NCBI GenBank assembly: GCA_024663395.1
Contig: JANFAH010000004.1
Span: 3,162,001-3,226,000, forward strand
Length of the DNA stretch: 64,000 nucleotides
From: Pisolithus tinctorius
Taxonomy: Eukaryota > Basidiomycota > Agaricomycetes > Boletales > Pisolithaceae
Reading direction: 5' to 3'
The translations under genes were made by a program, and so were the position numbers. The notes under the pieces are model-generated. The model was given only the letters and a program-made list of their open reading frames with translations. It searched no databases and was not told the origin of the DNA. Positions 11,235 through 23,108 of the stretch are shown here, piece by piece (within the stretch, counting starts at the first letter, position 1; each line of letters begins with the position of its first letter).

Positions 11235-14134
11235 TCAGACTCCTTCGCTCGTCCACTCTTCGTCTCTCTCCAGGTCAACTCGTGGAATCGTTTCGAGCGC
11301 CCTAGATACTCGAACCTCCCTGTCGTCTGAAGGGATCATGGATGTGATCTTGTCGAGAACCGGGTCACCAGCCGTACTCGGATATCGGAAAGATCTGATA
11401 TCCACGTGGGTGTGCGTCATCCATTCGGATCCATTGTAGGCTTGGTACGCCAGCTTAATCGCCGTGCGAGTAGTCTTCTTTGCCCTCATGCCAGCTGTGA
11501 GTGAAAACAGTATTTCCAGTACGTGTGTCAAATCAACGATGTAAGCCATGAACTTTGTGGGGACACCTTGCCTAAAAGGACGTGACTCAGTTGACGCTCG
11601 AAGATTCGTAAGAGTCCCACGTACGGTTGCTGGTAGCTTGCATAAACCCACTTGCCAAGGCTATGTGTGGTTGACGGCAAGACTACAGGAGCTAGAGCCA
11701 TGGAAGGTGCGTCGCTCCTTGACGTGCAACAAGTTCCTTGAGTCTGTTACACAGCAGGATCATAGCAGTACTTACGCGGATAATGTGCCACTACCAGAAA
11801 GGTTGAGATTCGACTCGGTTGGTGCATCAACTTTTTCAACCATGTTCATCATCAAATTTCGAAATTCTTCACTATACAAATGCTATGATGGAGATGTCAG
11901 CATGTCATAGTAAGGGCCACTGGTAGGGTAACACTGCTCACTCGGCAAGGATCATAAAAATTCCAGACCGCCACAATGTCAGTGTGTATGACACAAAGGC
12001 AGTCCTGCATCGTGTAACCTGGGAAATTTGCGCTGGCACCTAATAGCCTCCAGTATCCTTGTAAAAAGATGAGCTTCTAATAGTGTTTCAGACATCCGGA
12101 CCCACTCTGCTTCCCTACGCTATTTGACAAGCAAGTCAATTTATATGCACCTATCGCAGTGATTGACACCTACGCGATTGATAAGTTAACCTTCAATGTA
12201 GGCAACATTCGTTGTGCCCCTCCAGGTGCCAGAGGCACTGGCGATACTTGGTTCTCCGGCGAAGTCAAACTCATAGATACCATGTCCTGAGTAAGGGTTA
12301 TTAGGTCCCTAAGCTCGTGCTCATATCTGGGTTTTGCTGGTGGTCTCTGGGCTGAGTGGTTAGAATGGAACCGAAGGACTAACACCCACAGCTAACTGCA
12401 ACATGTGCAATATTCTCTCCGGTAAAGTCTTCGATTAACTGGACGCATTCCTCTTGTAGAAATCGTCGCTCTGCTTCGGGATCGCCTGGCTTTCTCTGCC
12501 GCATGAAACTCACGAGCCGGTCACGTTTCGTGAATACGACTATCGTCGGCGCTGAATGCGGTTGGTATGCGGCAGATGAAACAACAGTATAATTGCTCAC
12601 TATTCCCCAGGACTTCCTTCCTTATTTTCAAAAACGCTTCTAAAGCGTTCTCCAAAAGTCGTTCACCGTGCGTCGGAATGGGTATTTGAACACACAACCT
12701 ATCATATAGACTCGTCTGTCAAAACCTTCAAGGTGGCTGTCTCAGAACCACGTACCAGACCGCGTGAAGCTGATCTTTGATCTTGGGTTCTTTCTTCCTC
12801 TTTACTATGAATGACTTCACGCTTTCATAGTTTCTAGCATCGCCTGCCTCAAAACCTTTGCTATCATGCAAAATGAGCCGGTCGTTCTCTGGCGAAGTGA
12901 ATTCCATTTCGATGTCCGCTTGCCCTGGTATATCCTTTGATACACTCTATGGCCGTCATCAACGCCAGGTAGGGACACAGAATTTGAACCACCCAACCGC
13001 AGTGTCCACACCGAAGATTCGATTGATCAAAGTAGATTTTCCAACGCCTGACTGTAAGGATGTTAGAACCTAGGCGAGTGGCGGCAAACAAATTCAAGTC
13101 ACCTTTCCAGTTACCAGGACTCGGAAACTAATGCATAGCAATAAATGAGACACTAGCAAGTGTGAAACTGAGGCTCACCGAGGAAGCTGTTTGATGAGCT
13201 CTTCAGTGGTTGGTCGTAGACCATCGCGATTGGCAGGTAAGGGCATGTTGGCAGGTATAGGTATACCAGCGCTCCGAACTGTATCCTGCCAGTTGCTTCT
13301 ATAAGCACATGTCCAGTACCGCCGGCTTCCCACGTACAACGGATGTGGAACGAGCAACGATTGGTTGCTGAGCAATCGACTGTGAAGCCACAGGGTTTGC
13401 GGGTACGCGCGGAGCCGCAACCTGTAAACCCTCCGTCAACACTCATCGTGTAACAACTGGTATTTGCGTACGCGAAGAGTGAGTTGTCGAGCCCGGGGAT
13501 TTTGAAACACACTCGGAGTCGTAGTCTGTAAGCCCTCTGTCAGCACCGGACGAGCACTGAGGGATGATCAGGACCCGCAGCTCTCCCAAAGGTTCGGTTT
13601 GCAATATAACTCCGAGGGTGACGTCTAAATCTCCGAGGGTGATGGTCACCTTGCCACTTTTCTTGTGGAGCCCTGTGCGTGTTTCAGAAGTAATCCAAGA
13701 AATGACATGTGTTCTCAACAGTACCTTGTCCCCGGAACTTGGAAAGAATCTCAATAGAGCTAACCGAGATGGAGTCAGAGACAGTCCGGTAGGAAAGATC
13801 GAAGATTGACTCCCTGCTCCCTACTGAGAGAGAGAGATTCTCCGGTGGAAACCTTCTATGGTGAATGGGTCAAGTGGCCAAAAACGGGGGTCGGCACAAT
13901 TTTTGTAAAAGAGACTGACGGTGGAGGACGGAAATCTCGAATAAAAATGCCTTTCCCTCTGTTAGGGATTTCGTATCGGCCATCATCGAGCATGAGTTCA
14001 ACAGATTCAATGTGTTGGGCGTTCCGCAACCTGATATCTACCCACGAAAGTTTTACATCGATTAGTCTCGTGAAGATTGCAATCGGTGAAATCGTTACAG
14101 GACAACCGGGGCGACAGATCCATAGTAGCAGCAA
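11235..14134 (-). CDS. G-domain P-loop GTPase, spliced gene
   Basis: The gene reads on the minus strand through several exons separated by short introns. An N-terminal domain (14134 to about 13530) contains VESVELMLDDGRYEI and later TLGDLDVTLGVIL, a C2-like beta-rich module by appearance only. A G1/P-loop GVGKSTLINRIFGVD follows a CTTACAG acceptor near 13060. A G3-like LHDSKGFEAG lies near 12880, and a G4-like TKRD near 12530. The C-terminal part has QRMLPTLKV, the exon MQDCLCVIHTDIVAVWNFY near 12000, and a last exon 11651-11235 ending EEWTSEGV. This motif set fits a GTPase family that is expanded in Agaricomycetes and has no established function. The true start is uncertain, since exon borders in the N-terminal half are not resolved. 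CpG dinucleotides are frequent, unlike the flanking transposons. I see no clear disabling change, so it may be an active host gene. Confidence 0.75.
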
Positions 14135-14477
14135 ATTGAATGACCAGTGGGGGATAATAGCATTGAACTGCCCTGAAGCAGCTATGAATTTGGAAAAAGT
14201 AATTTAGAGTTCCCGCGCCTTGTAAGCAGAATGGGCGGGAAGACAGTCAAAATTTGAACCGAACTTGGAATTTGTGGCCAATTTGGTTGGAACGAGTTAC
14301 CTTGCTTGCAAGGTCTCTACCAGGGTCATAATTGCGTGGGAATCAACTCACCACTGAAAGTCCTTCCTTTTCAGGTGTCACCGAAAATTTTTCCATTTCA
14401 GGCTCAAAGCCACAGAGCAGACATGGCTTTTTAGCATAGCAAATAAATACTGTGTCCAACAGTGATGTTGTGGTAAT
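14135..14477. other. Spacer between GTPase gene and Helitron
   Basis: This contains the upstream region of the GTPase gene and, somewhere inside, the 3' end of the Helitron. I cannot place a convincing CTRR-type Helitron terminus. A short perfect hairpin (ACCTTGC with GCAAGGT) is at 14299-14314. Confidence 0.5.
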
Positions 14478-16322
14478 CTAGTACATTCTCAGGTCATCCT
14501 GTGTCATCGTCATCTCCTGCCACCACCCCCTCGTCTGCAGATCAAGGCACTCTAGACAGTCATCCTCTGCCAAAAGTTTGGGGGAATGTGCCACTTTGAA
14601 GAGTTTCTCATCAAAATCCCATAGCAATCTGATCATGCCATGCCCTGAACTTCTTGACAGCACAACATATAGGTTGAACAAATTTAGACCACCTGTGGGT
14701 GGGGTTGCAATATCAACAAGTACACAGGGAATTGTCTGGCCCTGCACTTGGTAGTCTGTAAATGCATATGCAGCAATCATTGGGTACTGTCAATGCTTCA
14801 CCACATGGGTTATCATATGGCCATCAGGTGCCTTGCATTTGATGTGAATGGTTTTTTCTACAGGGTCTATGGGAATCACTGCAGCATCCAACCCAGGAAG
14901 TTTGGAAGTGCACATGTGATTGAGTTTCATGAGAATGTATGGAGGGGGGTACATGAGTTTCATGACACTACCCTTGTTGGAAATCTGGGGTTCATCGGGG
15001 TGTAGCTTTATATGCATGATGGTGCTGCATGCTCCATTGGTGATGTCAAGGTCAGTCTGCACATTTTGTGTGACCATCACCTTCATGCCCACCAACATAT
15101 CCACATTGTCAGGTAACTCACTTCTCCATCATTGTGTATGATTGCCCCCTGCCATCCCTCATGTGGTGAGAGCATAGTGTTCTGCCAATGTCAGTGGTTG
15201 ACCTTTGATAGTGTCTGTTGCAGTACTTGTGAATATGCATCTATTTTTTTCCTGTGCATGGTTTAGAACTGCAATCTCATTCCAGAGCTGTCAAATGCCA
15301 TGATGGGGTGTAACCAGTCAGGCATTGGTCCAAGGTGCAGAGGAGAAATTGGTGGGCATACATCTGGGGTTAGTGAGTACAAGAGAGTGCAATATCTCAG
15401 TGTGATGTGCTTGGACTCAGCTGTAGTGCAAGTGTTGTAGAAAGTCATGCCAGATGGCATCTGTCACCTGGATCTGCTCTCGAAGAACCACAACTGTTTG
15501 AAATTCTTCATAAATCATGCAACCAAGGTCAGGGAGAGTATGGTCACACTGCATGGTTGTAGGAAAGTAGAGAGCCTCAGTGGGTCCAACAGTGACAGGG
15601 GGGGAATTGATGGAAATCTCCACACATGATAACACTGATGCCACCAAATGAATGGTCACTGGCATGTTGGCCAATGACCATTTTCCCTATACTGATGTTC
15701 CAAGACAGTGGTGCAAGGAATGTTTTTCCTAGCATCGACATTTGTCCAAGATGAGATATTCATACATCTTCCAGAACTGTTGCAAATTGGCTCTAGTCTG
15801 AGCACTCAGTGGCATGGCTCTAGAGCACAACATCATGCCAATTGTGCGCATCATCTTGTTGTTGATGAGAGATGCTGCAACACCAGTGTATGCTGCCTTT
15901 ATTAACATATGCCATGCCCCATGGTGTGTGAAATACTGTGTAATGGATTGAATCACCTTCGACTTCCCCATTCTGCCCTCACCATGAATGAGCATGCACA
16001 AGGGAGGCAGTTTGCAACCACATAAGGATTGGTCAAGATGCCTGGTCACTATATCATATGCATGACATTGGTCTAGTTTGAGCATTGAGGGATCTACACC
16101 AGCTAATGGGCTCTCCACTAGCTCTGCAGTAACTGTGTGTGACTGGATATCTGGCAGGTTGTGCTGGTCCAAGGGAATGACTCTCAGTGGTATATCAGTG
16201 GTGGTTGATGCAGAACACCCTACATCTGTCCCCACATTCTGAGATTGAACTTTGTGTGCCATGAGATCCTTCCACATTAACAAGTTCTGAAAGTCCTCTT
16301 TGCCAGCATGACATACCCCTGA
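14478..16322 (-). pseudogene. Helitron helicase, C-terminal half
   Basis: A PIF1-type superfamily 1 helicase is visible on the minus strand. The Walker A motif (HGEGRMGKSKVI) is near 15970, followed by TGVAASLI. A degraded Walker B-like segment (LILDKC) lies near 15740. The C-terminal part has AYAFTDYQVQGQTIP and LYVVLSRSSG near 14760-14650 and ends in a stop at 14478. Several stops and frame changes break it, for example at 15729 and 14780. The N-terminal half is found 9.9 kb away at 26246-30114. Gypsy element B has split the gene, and the frame continues correctly across the gap when one duplication copy is counted. Helitrons move by rolling-circle replication using a Rep nuclease fused to this helicase. 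Confidence 0.92.
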
Positions 16323-17029
16323 TGTCAAGTCTGGGCCTACTCCGACCAACTCTGATGCTAAACAAGGTCTAGAGAGTGGTTCAGAAGCAAGTCTGACACA
16401 AAAGAACAGAACTCTGCCTGGCAGAGTGGTGGCAGGAATGAAGTCTGCTGAAGCAAAGGTGGAGCAGAGTGAGGGCATCAGGTTTAGCTCATGTGCTACC
16501 CCCTTGCATGATCTCAGCCCTTGTATTTCAGAGGGAGAGTACAGACAGAGGTCAGAGACAGAAGGAGTAGGAACTAAGTCGATATTCATACTGAGGAATG
16601 GTGGAGTATGATACATGCTTTTATACTACTATGGAGGTACAGTAACCGGAATTGGAACTGACATATGGAGACTTGTAAATTTTCAAGTAAAACTTCCCAG
16701 ACGATGAATGAAGGGTAGATGGAGGACATACAAGCAGGTAACATAGAACATCCAAAAAAGGAAACAGTCCAGGCACTGGACCATGTGGTGTGCATGCTGC
16801 AGAGTACCTGACTGCATGCTGTCAGGGAGAAGTCTGAAGGTAGTCACATGACCCCTCAGAGAATGGTCTGCCTGGTCTGGTAGGAGAGCAACACAAGTCT
16901 GACAGTAGTCAGAGTGGAGATGGTTCATAGACAATAGAAGGTGGGTGGAGTTGGTGTGGAGTGAGTGAATGACTGGTGGAAAAGGGTGCAGAGTTAGTGA
17001 TGATGCAGGATGAATGCATGGTCATGACA
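16323..17029 (-). repeat. 3' LTR of element B
   Basis: 707 bp. It is 26 bp shorter than its partner because a segment next to a repeated ACAGACAGAG near 16550 is missing. It carries the family's TATA-like TATAAAAG in reverse orientation near 16617. Confidence 0.92.
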
Positions 17030-17050
17030 GTGCCCCCCCCCCCCCCTTAG
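17030..17050 (-). promoter_or_regulatory. Polypurine tract of element B
   Basis: A run of 14 C on the plus strand (17033-17046) reads as AAGGGGG... on the element's strand, three bases before the 3' LTR. Confidence 0.8.
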
Positions 17051-17124
17051 GGCCTGAACCCCTGAAGGCTGCATGTATGGGACAAGATCAACATGAGTTG
17101 ATCATTTGAAATTATTTTGATGCC

Positions 17125-18407
17125 TTGAGGATAATGGATTTAGCTGCAGTGGAGCTCCGTCGGAGTTTGAAGTACCACTTAAAAACACATGTCAGGGTAC
17201 TGAACCTTTGTCCTTCCCTCCCATCATCATGTCCTTCCAGCATGAGAACACAACCCCCCAACCAACCCCAGGCCACTCCTGTGACTACTCCCAAGTCATG
17301 GACAACACATTGGTCATCCTCACTGATGACTCAACTGACACCAAGCACGAGGAAAATGCAGAGAAGACCTGTCAGAGGGAGGAGGTGGAGCAGAAAGAGA
17401 GGGAGCACAAGGCAGAGTGCAAGGCCAGATGATGAAAGGCAGAGGAGGCACAACTGGAGGTGGAGCAGAGGCAGAGAGAAGAGGAGGAAGCACAGAGGAA
17501 GAAGGTGGAGGAGGAAGAGGCAGAAAGTGGCAGTGGAGGAGGCTGAGAGGCAGAGGCAGAGGGCCTCCCAGGAGTGGGCTCAGGCCAGTCAGGATGAGGC
17601 CATGCAAAAGTGAGCGACAAAGCACTGTGAGTCAGGCAGAGCTGACTTGTATTTTACCTTACCCTACTTTCATTTCAGGTTAAGCGGCATGGTGTACAAT
17701 ATCAACACTGCCCAGAGGGTCCCTGGGACCTCTGTGGTGGTCACTGATACCAGGAGGCCACCTTGCACTTGCTGCATAGCAAGTCTGACAGGGGGTCAGT
17801 GCCTGCATGCCCTGTCACAACAAGAAAAAGATGTGCAGCTGGATGCAGGAAGAGGTGGTAGCGGGACCTTTGCAAAAGAGGGCAGGGATGGTGAGGGAAG
17901 GGAAAGGAGACAGTGATGGAGATGGAAGAGGCAGGTGATGAGCAGGAGGCAGGTGGAGAGGACAAGGAAGAGCCAGCAACACTGCATGAGGGACCCTTAG
18001 GAGCAGGGGTCTCTTCCTGGTGGATGGAGTGGGAGTGGGAGTGGCAGCTGCAGGCTGCAGAGAGGTACATGGCAGTGCACGAGAAGGCTGCGACAGCCTT
18101 TGAGAGGATGGCAAGGGCAGCAGAGTGGATGGTGGAGGCTGTGGAGTGGACAGCCAACGAATGGGGGCTGTACTGTGAGTGGGCAGAATGGGCAGAGATG
18201 AGGAGGAGGGAGGATGTGCAAGAGGCCAGGATGGCTGAGCTCAAGCACACAGGTGGAGGATGGAAGAGGCCTCAGCTGGAGGTGGTGGAGGACAAGAATG
18301 AGGAAGTGGATGAAGGTGCAGCAGGGGATAATGAGGAAGAAGTCAAGGGAGAGCAGGAGGGCAGTGAAGAACAGGAGGGTGGTGGAGAGCAGGTGATGGA
18401 AGAGTAG
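17125..18407 (+). pseudogene. Antisense accessory gene of element B, Zn(II)2Cys6-type protein
   Basis: This gene is on the plus strand while gag-pol of element B is on the minus strand. Exon 1 has MSFQHENTT near 17229, VILTDDS and a Glu/Arg/Lys coiled coil up to about 17610, broken by TGA codons. An intron from GTGAGC near 17611 to TTTCATTTCAG near 17680 is likely. Exon 2 shows PPCTCC (first Cys pair). After a one-base shift in a G run near 17790 comes CMPC, six residues and C, the second half of a Zn(II)2Cys6 cluster with exact spacing. The third Cys is missing. The rest (17913-18407) is rich in Trp, Ala and Glu, with WMEWEWEWQ, a probable coiled coil, and an acidic tail. A T-rich stretch follows the stop. 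Its place and structure match the antisense genes of elements 1, C and D. Confidence 0.68.
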
Positions 18408-18605
18408 AATAGTTTTGTTTTGTTTTTCTTTTTTCTTTTGTTTTCTAGTTTGTATATTTTTTTTTGTACTATTACAAAATAGACTTGTGATTTTGTTTGT
18501 GACTCTGAGAAGTGAAATGGATAAGTGGAGAAAATTCTAAAGTACTTAAGGTAGTTTGGTAAGGGGTGGAGTTGGCCCAAAGAGGAAGGTTATGTGAGCA
18601 GAGTA

Positions 18606-21600
18606 CTATGGCGGAGGTTGATATGGGCCAGGCTTGTGTGGATAGCATTCATGGAAAGCAGAGACTATGTTGGAAGCGTGATCTAGTTCAGTTGCAAGCA
18701 ACCAAGAGGTTTCTTCGTTGGTGTTCTCATAACCAGCCCAGCAGACTAGATACAAGAGTTGACAATGGCAGTGACAGTGGTCCACCTTAGAGTCAAGTAT
18801 CTCTGATACTTCATACTCAAGGTCACCATCGACATCCACTGGCAGAGGTGGAGGTTGTTGTCAGTTTGGGAAAGGGTTAGCTGCTGCAGCTTCCAGTTGT
18901 GAGACATGGAAGACCAGATGTACTGAGCACATAGAGTCAGGGAGCTTAAGGGTGACAGAGTGCATACCTGGCCTGGCCAAGATGGTGAATGGACCTAAGT
19001 ACTTTTCAGAGAGTTTTTCCAAAGGATGAGTGGAGCAGAAGTACTTGGCTTTGACATAGGCCTGTTCTCCAACCTTGAACTCAGGTGGAGGTATGTGTTT
19101 AGCATCTGCTGGACCCTGGTAGCACTGCTGAGCAGTGGACATTTCAGAGCAGAGGAAGTCATGAAGGGCAGAGAGCTCAATGACATAGTCATGAGCCCTT
19201 GGAGAGGTGAAGTCTTGGTCAGGGACCACAGACAAGTTTGGATGATATCCCTTGTTCGTGAAGAAGGGAGAGACTCCAGTAGTCACACTTGGTGTGTTGT
19301 TGAAAGCAAACTCCACTAGAGGTAACAGCTCAGCCCAATTGTCTTGTTGGTAGTTACAGTAGACATGAAGGTACTGCTCAAGGGTCTGGTTCATTCACTC
19401 AGTCTGGCCATTGCCTTCTGGGTGGTAACCTGAAGTGAAGTGAAGACACATATCAAGGGCCTTTCCTAGAGAGTGGAAGAAGTGTGAGACAAACTCAGGA
19501 CCTCTGTCAGAGGTGACATTAGCTGGAACTCCATGCTTTGAGAAGACATGGGTTAGGAAGAGCTTAGCAAGTTTGGTGGAGGTGATGGAGTTGTGGGTGG
19601 GGATGAACACTGCTTGCTTTGAGAGGCAGTCCACTACCACAAGGATGGCAGAGTAGCCACTGGAGTTGGGGAGGTGTTTGATGAAGTCCATGGAGATGGA
19701 GTTCCAAGGTCTCTCTGGAACAGGGAGTTGCTTCAGTAGACCATAGGGGTGGTGGTGCAGAGTTTTGCTCTGTCCACAGGTGGTGCAAGACCTGACGTAC
19801 TCTTTCACATTGGAGTGGAGGTTAGGCCACACATAGTCTCTGCAGATGAGTTCCAGGGTGCAGTTCTGCCCAAAATGGCCTGCTAGAGGATGGTCATGCT
19901 TGAACCAAAGCACTCGAAGGTGGAGATCATCAATGTCAGGGACAAAGATGCGACCATCAAGGCAGAGTAGACCGTCAGAGTCCAGGGACCACTGAGGCTT
20001 AGTCAGAGTTGGAAGATGGCTGGCAGAGACAGGGTTGGAGGGTAGGGCAGAGATGATGTTGGAGTGCAAGCACTCAATATCGAAGACCATGGCAGCACAG
20101 AGCACAGGTGCCATGAGGGTGGTGGTAAGGAGGGATGACACAAGTTGCTCCTGTGTAAACATAGGGCAGAGATTGTGGGGATTTACCTGTGCATAGTCCC
20201 TATCCACCCCTTTTGGGTAGATGTCCCAATGCCACATAAGCATGTTGGGTTTGGCTCCAAGGCAACCAGGTCGGAAGTGGATGGAAAGATTGAACTGGGA
20301 AAGGTACTCCAACCAGTGGGCCTGTTGACGAGTGAGAACCTTAGAGGTGGAAAAATACTCAAGGTTTTTGTGGTCCATCACCATGTTGACAGTTAAGGCG
20401 GAACCTTCTAGGTAATGCCACCAATGGTGGAAAGCCTTGAAGATAGCCAACAGCTCCTTGTTGTGGGTATCATAGTTGAGTTCCAGTGCAGTCATGGTGC
20501 AGGAGTAGAAAGCAACTGGGCAGAGTTCACTGTTGGAGCAGGTGATTGACAAAATGCCAGCAATGGCATAGTTGGAGGCATTGGTTTCAATTGTAAGCAG
20601 AGTGTCAGGGACCCAGTGAGTGAGAACAGGAGCAGAGCTGAAGGCATCCTTCAGGCAGAGGAAAGCAGAGTGGCACTCCTCAGAAAAGTTCCAAGGAGCA
20701 CCCTTTCATGTGAGGTGAGTGAGTGGAACAACGATGTCGGAGTAGTTATTAATGAACCATCTGTAGAAATTTGTGAAACCAAGGAAAGACTGGATGTCTC
20801 ACACCTTCCATGGCTCAGGCCAGTTGCGGACTGCCTGAACCTTCCCAGTGGACATGGTGAGACCAGAGGGAGAGAGGACATAACTGAGGTACTTGATGGA
20901 GTCAGAGTGAAACTTGCACTTCTCTGGCTTGGCATAAAGACCATGCTTTCAAAGGTGGTGGAGTACCTCTTTTACATGTTCACAGTGCAACTCCATGTTC
21001 TGCAAGTAAATTAGGATGTCATTAAGGTATACCATGACACAGACATCAAGCATGTCTGCAAAGATGCTATTCACGAATCGCTGGAAGGCCACAGGTGCAT
21101 TAGTCAGACTGAATGGCATTACCCACCACTCGTAAGAACCATAATGAGTGCAGAAAGCCATTTTCCATTCATCTCCATCTGTGATGTGGACTAGATGATA
21201 GGCATGGCAGAGGTTGATCTTGGTATAGACTTTAGCATGGCTTGGGGAGTCGAGTAGATCAGAGATGAGCAGCAGTGGATAGCAATCTTTTTTCATGATT
21301 TTGTTGAGTCCTTGATAGTCTATGCAGAGGCGGAGTGAACCATCCTTCTTCTTTATGAAGAGGACAGGGGCACTGTGAGTGGAGGTGGACTGTTTGATGA
21401 AACCATAGCCAAGATGCTTGTCAATGAAGGTGCGGAGAGCTTCAAGCTCTGGCAGAGAAAGAGAGTAGATCATGCCAATGGGCAGAGAGGCTCCTTCCTC
21501 AAGGTCAATCTTGAGATCGAATGAGTGGTGTGGTGGAAGTTCAGTAGCCTTGTCTTTCCTAAAGATGTCAGCAAACTTGTGATACTCAGGAGGAACTGAG

Positions 21601-22166
21601 GAGAGGTCAGGAGGCAGGGAAGAAGCACAGGATGCACAAAGCTTCACATCATCAGCAGAGAGCTGTAAGTGGAACTGTCTAGAGCCAGGGAGAGCACAGG
21701 CTCTGACATATGCAGCAGCATTGATGAGTGAGATGAGCAGAGCAGAGCATGGCAAGTCTGTTGGAGGTGCAGTCAGAGCTGCAAATGGAGTGGAGGGTGT
21801 TGGATTTGGAGTGGAGGTCATAGTGGAAGATGACGAAGGTGCCTGGGGTGTCAGCATTCCCTGTAACAATGGTTTGAATGATATACTGCCCAGTACCCAG
21901 TCAATCAACGGATTGAAGTGGGTGAGCCAGTTGTGTCCTAATACCAGTGAACATGAAGAATCCAACAGAGTAACATAAAATGAAATGGAACTGACATCAC
22001 CAGAAGGGAAGCAGAGGGAAAGATCTACTTCTTGGGAAATGACAGCATTTGTACTACCATCAAACAAGCAGAGCAGAATTGGCAGAGAAACAGAGGAAAC
22101 AGGAATGGCATATTTTTTGATTATTGACAGGTCTATGAAACAATGAGAGGAGCCAGAATCGATCAA
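18606..22166 (-). pseudogene. Pol of gypsy element B
   Basis: On the minus strand the protease (MIDSGSSHCFID) opens at 22166 and is followed by reverse transcriptase. The catalytic box near 21040 reads YLND instead of YxDD, so the first Asp has become Asn. RNase H follows around 20550-20300, with frame breaks and stops between 20949 and 20552. The integrase has HDHPLAGHF with CTTC, SMDFIKHL, TSDRGPEF and GNGQTE, so the three acidic residues are kept. A TGA directly after GQTE at 19395 cuts the chain. A chromodomain (LVCWAGYENTNEETSW) ends at 18606 after another stop near 18860. The layout is the same as element 1, to which it is closely related. Inactive copy. Confidence 0.93.
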
Positions 22167-23108
22167 TGCAGAAACAGTATCAACAGAATAATCCAGAAGA
22201 GTTACAGATGGAAGTAGAGAATTGGGACTAGAAAGAGTGGATGCATTGAGTCAGATGTCCGGCTGCACACAGTTGAGATCAACACTTCCTCCAGGCTGTG
22301 CAAGCTCCCTGGAGGAGCAGACTAATTTTTTGGCTCTGCCTTCTCTGCAGACAGAGGAGGCAGAGTTCTAGCCATAGCTGCACAGGCTTTGGCTGTGTGA
22401 GAGGTGGACTTGGGACAGTCCTTGGCAGAGTGGCCAGCCTCACCACAGAAGAGGCAGAGGTTGTTCTTCATCCTGTGCTGGCATTCAGTGGAGGTGAGTT
22501 TGCCATCCTTGCCCAGAAGATGGGCAATATCAGACTTGGGTGGATCTTTCTGTCTGCCCTTGCCCTTGGTGTCAGACTTTGGAGCAGAGGAGGATGACAA
22601 TGATTTAGTTTTGTTGTTGGAGTTGGAAGACTGTGACTTGTCAGAGGCAGACTTGGTGGTGTGCGAGATTTCTGCTTTACACTCCCAGTAGCACGCATCA
22701 ATAGTCTGAGCGAGTTCACAGAGTCGTGCAAGGGTAGAAGGTTTTCTGATGTGAGTGATCTCATCCTTGATGTGGTCTGGAAGACCACTATAAAAGTGGT
22801 GGCAGAGTGCACCAACACTGTAGTCCTTGACTTGTGAAACCCAGTGATTGAACTCCATGACAAATTTGGTAATTTGAGAACCATCTTTCATGGTGAGGTT
22901 CTCAAGTTGTTGGACAGCATCTGCTATGACATCATGTGGACTGAAATTAGTTGTGAGCTCTTGTAAGAACTCATGGTAGTCGTCCATCCAGAGTGGGCAG
23001 TCATAGTTGTCAGGATTTAGTAGGTCTGGCTCGAACCAAGCCAGAGCCATACCCTTGAGATAAGACTGAGCGAAGGTGACCTTGGCTCTGTTGGAGCAGA
23101 ATGTGCGG

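Noticed and set aside
14299..14314. Hairpin as the Helitron 3' terminus
   Set aside because: The seven-pair stem is in the right place, but no CTRR end follows at the usual distance, and the insertion site cannot be confirmed.
17320..18250. Leu/Ser/Cys-rich minus-strand frames
   Set aside because: They are the reverse of the Glu/Arg-rich antisense gene of element B and show no protein-like features of their own.
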